Assembly (NCBI GenBank): GCA_007258455.2
Contig: VDFB02262709.1
Span: forward strand, 62,001-126,000
Origin: Sequoia sempervirens
Taxonomy: Eukaryota > Streptophyta > Pinopsida > Cupressales > Cupressaceae
Length of the DNA: 64,000 nt
Direction: 5' to 3'
Under the pieces are notes generated by a model. It was not told where the DNA came from, ran no database searches, and saw only the letters and a program-made list of their open reading frames with translations. Both the position numbers and the translations under genes were made by a program. Of the stretch, positions 58,669 to 64,000 are shown piece after piece (within the stretch, counting starts at the first letter, position 1; every line of letters starts with the position of its first letter).

Positions 58669-59976
58669 ATGTTGCTATCCCATCATCACCTAAAAATACT
58701 ATCCCAACACCGCTTGCATATCCCCTTGGTACTCTCACATTCTTCAATGGTGGCCTCCTTGCAGAAGAAAAACATAGTGTATATACCACCCATCATCCCC
58801 CACCTAATAATGGACTCACATCATGTTTTCGAGAATAACAAAAATCCTATCATGGATCGAATGCTCAAGAACATGAACTATCAAGGAAAAGGTCTAGGCC
58901 TTCACGAGCAAGGTATTTTAGAGCCCAACCAAGTCAAAGAACAAATCTGCATGCAAGGTCTTGGATCTATTTCCCAAGACTCACAATCTAAACACATTGG
59001 TACAACCTCTAGACATCATCAACGAGCCTTATCCAAAAGAAATGTCAGCTCTTCCCATCGCTCCACCAAATCATATGTTGCCATCCCTCCTCCTCTATCG
59101 TATCACCTCAAAACAACTGTCCATATTCCTCCTTCATCTGCTCCATCCATTTTGGGTCCTTACATCCCTCCATCCATAATCTCCCATCCTTCATCTACTA
59201 CATCCATCTTGGGTTCTTATGTCTCTCCACCCACTCTATCCATCTTGAGTCCGTATATCCCAAGATCACCTCCTCCATCTCATTCGCTAATTCATCCAAC
59301 ACCTATTCATGTCATCCATCATAAACATCCCTCTCGCATGTCCCATAATCAGGATCAACAAAGGCACATACCTAAACATCCCCCATCTACACGTAATCCC
59401 CATACTCCTACCTCCATCACTCCACATCGTCCATCCCCTCACACGCATCCCATTTCTAATAAATGCACTTTGGATGCTAACATAAAAATGCATAAATCCA
59501 AAGATCCACATGAATCTAAAGCTCCCCATGTCCCCTCCAAAATACATGGTAAAGAAAAGAAAAACAAAATCCCAAATCAAAATCAAATCTATAGCTCACA
59601 AAGAGCCAGCAAAGCAAAGATCAAAACCATGTGGACCCCAAAGAAAAAAGATGCAATGCCATCAAATGAAAAGTCTGTAAGAACATCCAAAGTTGCTAAT
59701 CCAAAAGCTAACCATACCCACCTTTCATCTCCTAAGTCTGTTTTGGGTCCCTATGTCCCAAAATTCACAATTCCATCTCCTCCATTATCCCCACATTCTC
59801 CATCCATTCATACTTTTATCTTTTCACATCCACCACCACATGTGCCAATGTTGGTCCTGAACTCATCTCCCCATCATGTATCCACCCCCTCATTCTATCC
59901 ATACCATTTCCAACACCGCACCTATTATCCCCCATATCTTCCCCATCAAATCCCTCTCATTCATCCTCTCGCATAA
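58669..59976 (+). CDS. Tat-2 ORF with G-patch domain
   Basis: 435 codons, uninterrupted. The likely real part starts around 58745 (MVASLQKKN). At about 58850-58985 there is a G-patch: MDRMLKNMNYQGKGLGLHEQ, then QICMQGLGSI. The rest is Ser/Pro/His-rich with a basic patch KIKTMWTPKKKDAMPSNEKS near 59610-59670 and repeats of SILGPYIP/SVLGPYVP. Tat-1 also has a G-patch, there downstream of protease; here it is kept although pol is gone, which suggests the domain matters to the element. Confidence 0.65.
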   Translation: MLLSHHHLKILSQHRLHIPLVLSHSSMVASLQKKNIVYIPPIIPHLIMDSHHVFENNKNPIMDRMLKNMNYQGKGLGLHEQGILEPNQVKEQICMQGLGSISQDSQSKHIGTTSRHHQRALSKRNVSSSHRSTKSYVAIPPPLSYHLKTTVHIPPSSAPSILGPYIPPSIISHPSSTTSILGSYVSPPTLSILSPYIPRSPPPSHSLIHPTPIHVIHHKHPSRMSHNQDQQRHIPKHPPSTRNPHTPTSITPHRPSPHTHPISNKCTLDANIKMHKSKDPHESKAPHVPSKIHGKEKKNKIPNQNQIYSSQRASKAKIKTMWTPKKKDAMPSNEKSVRTSKVANPKANHTHLSSPKSVLGPYVPKFTIPSPPLSPHSPSIHTFIFSHPPPHVPMLVLNSSPHHVSTPSFYPYHFQHRTYYPPYLPHQIPLIHPLA

Positions 59977-60227
59977 TCCAATTATCCTAAGGTTGTACCA
60001 ACATCCAATGGTCAGTTCGAACATGAGCTCTTAATACCTCATATGGAACTTGATGCTTGAGTCCTTCATCCATATACTTATTGCATGTCTTCTAAATCCA
60101 CTTATTCGCCTCCCTATCCTTATCCATCTCCTTCCAAATACTATCCAAATAGTCCAAAAAATCTAAAAAAAAAAAATCAAAAATGAAAAAAAATCAAAAA
60201 ATAAAATAGTAAAGAGAAATAAGCCGT
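59977..60227 (+). other. Short spacer after the Tat-2 ORF
   Basis: Decayed continuation (HELLIPHMELDA) and an A-rich tract at 60160-60200. No pol. Confidence 0.5.
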
Positions 60228-60300
60228 CCAATGGTGAAAACTTGGAAAACAAGCGCCTTGGATAAGTACCATGATGAAAACCTGGAAAACAGGCATCATG
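60228..60300 (+). other. Twin stem-loop module of Tat-2
   Basis: Hairpin 1 (60228-60261): CCAATGGTG-AAAA-CTTG-GAAAA-CAAG-CGCCTTGG. Hairpin 2 (60270-60300): CATGATG-AAAA-CCTG-GAAAA-CAGG-CATCATG, perfectly paired apart from the AAAA bulge. Both share inner 4-bp stem, GAAAA loop and one-sided bulge. Same location and form as 3473-3536 in Tat-1. Confidence 0.75.
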
Positions 60301-61171
60301 CGTAAATCCCTATCTGCACTTGGGGGCAACTTCCTGATTTGCATTCCCTCCATCCGCTATGCACCCATCTTCTTGCTATACATCATTTTCATCCATCCCC
60401 TCCATCCTATTGAGCTTACACATCCTTCTTGGCATATCTCATTTATCCCAATCCTTCCATCCTCCTTGTGATCTTGATAACAATGGGGCAAACATATACG
60501 CATGCTTTGGACACCTCTTAGAATACATTCCCCTCATCCGCACACTATCCTAATCCTCATTCGCAATCGTCTATCTTCATTATCCACCTGTCATGCTACC
60601 TTCCATGCATCCTATCTTCATCCATCTCACTCTTTTATCTTCCCATCCACTTGTCTTCCATCCTTCCTTCCCCCCCACACCTGACATATCTAGAGTGGAG
60701 GCCTCTATCTTCCTTTGTGATACAGTTCTTGGAGACATCGTTCATTCCATCAGAACAATCCCTTCCATCTCCCCATCCTTATCTTCTAATCGCTCCCCAC
60801 AATCCTTTTAACCTCACTGTCATTATCCCCCTACCTATCCATCATAAGCATCCCTTCCATCTCCCCATCATTATCTTCCTGTCCATCTATCTTTATCCAC
60901 ATCCCATCTTATAATCCCTTGTCATTGGTATCTCGCTATAGCCTATATCTCATCATTCATCATATCATCATTCATTTATCCATCCTATCATTCTCCCAAT
61001 CCCTCTTTTGATGATTTGGATAACTATCCCATCCCTGAGCTTTGTATAGTCACCATCATCCTATCCAATCCAACAGGTCTATCTTGTCCCATCGTGTCAG
61101 TCCAATCATTTTAACCCCTTATCTAGGGTTATCTCATCCTCTTTCATCCATCACTTGTCTTTGGCCTTCCA

Positions 61172-61237
61172 TCGAACTACGTCACCCCTGCGCTTTCATG
61201 TAGGCAAAGTCGATCATTTGATCTGCCCCCGAGGTTC
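61172..61237 (+). other. Conserved noncoding cassette, Tat-2 copy A
   Basis: GAACTACGTC, a spacer, ATGTAGGCAAAGTCGATC, ATTTGATCTGCCCCCGAGG. Slightly diverged from copy B. Confidence 0.7.
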
Positions 61238-61388
61238 CATCATCAGTCTTTCGGTTCTGTCCATCCACTCCTCTATCATCTATCATCTTCCATCCATCAT
61301 TGATCTATATTGTCCACTTTTCTCCTGTTCTCCATCCTATCTTGGTCATCCGTCAAAATCTCCATCATGGTCTATTGTCAGACTTTTG

Positions 61389-61465
61389 TTGAACTACGAG
61401 GGCTTTGCGCTTCCACGTAGGCAAGGCTAATCTTTGATCGGCCCCCGAGCCCCTAGGTCGCTAGG
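61389..61465 (+). other. Conserved noncoding cassette, Tat-2 copy B
   Basis: GAACTACGAGGGC, then CACGTAGGCAAGGC, TAATCTTTGATCGGCCCCCG and CCCCTAGGTCGCTAGG. Confidence 0.75.
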
Positions 61466-62442
61466 ATGTGTCAGTCTCGTGTCATGTGTCTTGTGACGTG
61501 TCATCAAAATATTCCTTTATCTCGCTGGTTCTTAACAAACAAGATCCACTTGTACCATCAGATCCAATCAGTTCTAAATATCCTACGTCATATCAATCTT
61601 TTAATTTAGTATCCATCATCGGTTTCAACAGGATGCATCCTTCCTAACAGACCTCATCAATCCCATCTATCCCCTTGATTGATCCTATGGCAAAGGATGT
61701 TTGAAATTGATTGTGATCTTTTGATACTTTTGGCTTTTGTTTATCATTTGAGCTCCCTATCATCACTTGTCATTGTCGCCTTGATCCATCATATCATGGT
61801 GTGCTTTGACTAGTCAATATAAGGGTGTATCTTGACCTTTTTTTTGTCTTCTCGGTTGTCCCACGTAGTACCCACCAAGATTCCTGAGGTCTTGTGTTAT
61901 GCTGGGGCATCCTTGTGTGCTTGTGGTAATCCCAATACCTGGCCTAACCAAGGTCACCATGACTTTGGGGTGTTGGGATAGCCTTCTTGTTTGTTATGTT
62001 TGTTTTATGCATTAGACACTAATCCACCTTGGTTCTTCATACCTTGGTGTCTCATGTCTTCTGTTATAGTGAAAATCAGTGTTCTGACGATGGAAAATTG
62101 AATTTGGATTGCATTTCATCTTCATCCTCTCATCTATCACAAATCCCCTCCATCCATTCATCCTTCATCACACTCCCCTCCCAATCTTCCATCACATTGC
62201 ATCATCTTCTTCCACTCCCCTTGTATCATCTCATCCATTTCGAGAGCCCACCCATGTTCTCTTGAACCGGCATGTCCTCTCGAGGGGGCATCCTTCATCC
62301 CTAACTTTCATCTTTACCCCCATCATCTTCCTTCCTAGTCACTTCTTTGAATGACTGGGGCATCTTTTCCAATCTAACCATCTTCTTCTAGGTTCTATAT
62401 TTTAATAATTCTTTGAAATGATGCTACTTCGTAACACCATCT

Positions 62443-62457
62443 CAAAGAGGGGAAAAA
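62443..62457 (+). other. Tat-2 polypurine tract
   Basis: AAAGAGGGGAAAAA directly before the 3' LTR. Confidence 0.9.
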
Positions 62458-63655
62458 TGTAGATGTCTAAATTTGGACACTTAATTTATCCAAATTCATC
62501 CCCTTTCATCTTATTTTCGTTAATTAAGTAATACTACTATTATTTAATTAATATCTTTAATTCTCCCAAATCCCTAAGGTATTTAATCAATAATACCTTA
62601 TCTCTTTAAACCTCCTTCCATCAATTGAATTAAATCCCTTCATGTCACATCCTCCATCATTTTTATCTTATTCTAATCCATCTTCTAATCTCATCATCAG
62701 GATGTGCACATGCCTAATCCTTGATTAGGAGGTGTCACATCTTCCAACTTTTGCAAGTTGGCCTCTAATCTCTCTTAACCACCTAACCATCCTCTAATCC
62801 CTCACTAACTAGCCTAATCAACCTCTCAAGAAATTTTTAATTCTTTTTATTCTTTCAAAGAATATTAAATTCCTTTTCTCTTCCCCATGTCCTTTATGAT
62901 ATGTGTCCTTAGTCAACCCTATTAAAGACTTTCTCCTTTTGGACAAGGCATCTCCCTTCCCCATGTGAATTTTTAATTCACCTTTTAATCCCCCAATGCA
63001 TTTAAGGAATTTTAAATTCCTTCCCTCTTCCCCATTAGGATATTTGAGAAATTTTTAATTCCTCACTTGTCCTCTCACCCACATGGGGACAAGTACCTCA
63101 TTTATGAGGAGATCTTGTCCAATCCCAAGGTACTTTGTACCCCCTTCCATGTCATGTCCTTTTCCTTCCACCTTATGTCCACTTCACATTTTAGGGCTAT
63201 ATCACATCCCACATGTCAAGATGTGAGGGCTTGTGAGTTCTCAACTCACTTTAGCCCTACATCTTGATGTTTGGTGGCTCAATCTCAACCGTCCATTTCC
63301 CCTAGGATTTTTCAAAAATTCTATAAATACCCCCTTTTTTCTCTCATTTTAGAGATCATTTGTGCTAGCCAAACTCTTGCAGTTTTGTTTCTCAACCAAC
63401 ACTTAACCATTTTCATGATTTTAAGCATCATTTCCATCTTCACATCCTCTACTTTCCATCAAATAAGCATACACATCCAAGATCAAAGGGCCAACCAAAG
63501 GATCGACTCAACGCAAGGTATAAGGTTCTATTTCGTTGCTTTGTCTTGCATTGTTTCCAACTTAGGCTAATCTTGAGGTGTAGGTTGTTTTAGTTATTTA
63601 TTTGCACTCTTTTATTTGTTGCTTATTTTCTAACACTCACATTCGACCTATCACA
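62458..63655 (+). repeat. Tat-2 3' LTR
   Basis: 1198 bp, TGTAGATGTC to CTATCACA, TATA at 63321. Followed by GTACC, identical to the left flank. Confidence 0.95.
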
Positions 63656-64000
63656 GTACCATTTATAATTATAATCAAGACAATAATCTACTCTTGAACT
63701 ATATTATCTTTTACTATTTCTTAGCTCCTAGTAACTAACATTCCCTTAAACATATTAATCAATCATTTTTAGAACCCATGTATAGCTAATAAATTGAACT
63801 AACATAATATATGCAATTAATAAGGTTGAATCTTAAAGCTATCTAAAACTATAGTCCATCAGTTATTGTTCTAATATTAATAATTACAATGAGTAAATAT
63901 GAGTTTGTAGATATTCTAATTGGTATAAATATATCAAGTAATGGTAATGGATAATAAGCTAGGTTTATCACATCATAACTTAAACGATGAATTTTCTAAA
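63656..64000 (-). repeat. 5' LTR of the long-LTR element, right piece
   Basis: Starts with the second GTACC copy and matches 47776-48120 closely; it continues past the window edge. Confidence 0.85.

Larger units (their letters stand above)
60301..62442 (+). other. Tat-2 3' noncoding region
   Basis: About 2.1 kb with CCATCC/CATCATC-rich low-complexity parts and no recognisable protein. Two cassette copies lie at 61172-61465. Short blocks (for example CATACCTTGGTGTCTCATG near 62040 and GGATGCATCCTTCC at 61632) match the Tat-1 3' region on its own strand. Confidence 0.65.
54027..63655 (+). mobile_element. Tat-2: complete non-autonomous Tat-like LTR retrotransposon
   Basis: 9629 bp with LTRs of 1214 and 1198 bp, a primer site, a leader with two kinds of tandem repeats, a Ser/Pro/His-rich ORF region ending in a G-patch-bearing ORF, a structured 3' region and a polypurine tract. 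Perfect GTACC target duplication. No protease, RT, RNase H or integrase motif is seen, so it must depend on another element, plausibly a Tat-1 relative, with which it shares the twin hairpins and the cassette. Confidence 0.93.

Overview
The window looks like intergenic DNA from a seed plant with a large, repeat-dominated genome. I favour a gymnosperm, but that is inference: the evidence is Ty3/gypsy elements of the Tat and chromovirus lineages, very long AT-rich LTRs, one CACTA transposon and no intact host gene. Every long reading frame I can identify is a retroelement or transposon protein, or a broken piece of a host gene carried in or beside one. I see no functional cellular gene, no rRNA or tRNA gene and no CRISPR array.

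Layout. 1-1690: end of a decayed plus-strand coding region, then about 1 kb of ATG-rich simple sequence. About 1700-21398: a minus-strand Tat-lineage element (called Tat-1): LTR 20355-21398, long leader, gag 14.1-17.4 kb, then protease, G-patch, RT, RNase H, a second RNase H and integrase down to 3618, then a structured 3' noncoding region. Its integrase is split by a 5.45-kb plus-strand chromovirus (4419-9870) with two 344/345-bp LTRs, an initiator-Met primer site and a C-terminal chromodomain. 21399-23120: an unrecognised minus-strand pseudogene. 24874-31194: a CACTA (En/Spm-like) element with transposase exons on plus, a large antisense fragment of the FACT histone chaperone subunit SPT16 apparently lying in one of its introns, an acidic last exon, and a 12-bp (four-codon) repeat block near its right end. 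31195-39330: an array of about 125-bp degenerate repeats, split by a minus-strand LTR element (31828-38154) that has LTRs and a primer site but no recognisable gag-pol, and holds a dead Ste20-like kinase fragment. 40369-44434: a lone 4.1-kb LTR with a striking four-hairpin GC-rich island. 46658-64000: a minus-strand element with LTRs over 3 kb (3' LTR 46658-49899, 5' LTR from 53506 to beyond the window), whose 5' LTR is interrupted by a complete 9.6-kb non-autonomous Tat-like element (Tat-2, 54027-63655, perfect 5-bp target duplication GTACC).

Two things stand out as candidates for something not widely described. First, Tat-1 and Tat-2 share a structured RNA-like module (tandem hairpins with an AAAA bulge), sited just after pol or after the last long ORF. 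Second, a roughly 80-bp cassette (ACTACG...CGTAGGCAAGG, a GATC stem-loop, CCCCGAG) occurs twice in each Tat element and once in the long LTR of a third element, always in the element's sense orientation. The gene fragments in the CACTA element and in the pol-less LTR element look like gene capture or insertion. All coding calls are by eye from translated motifs; no alignment or database search was run.
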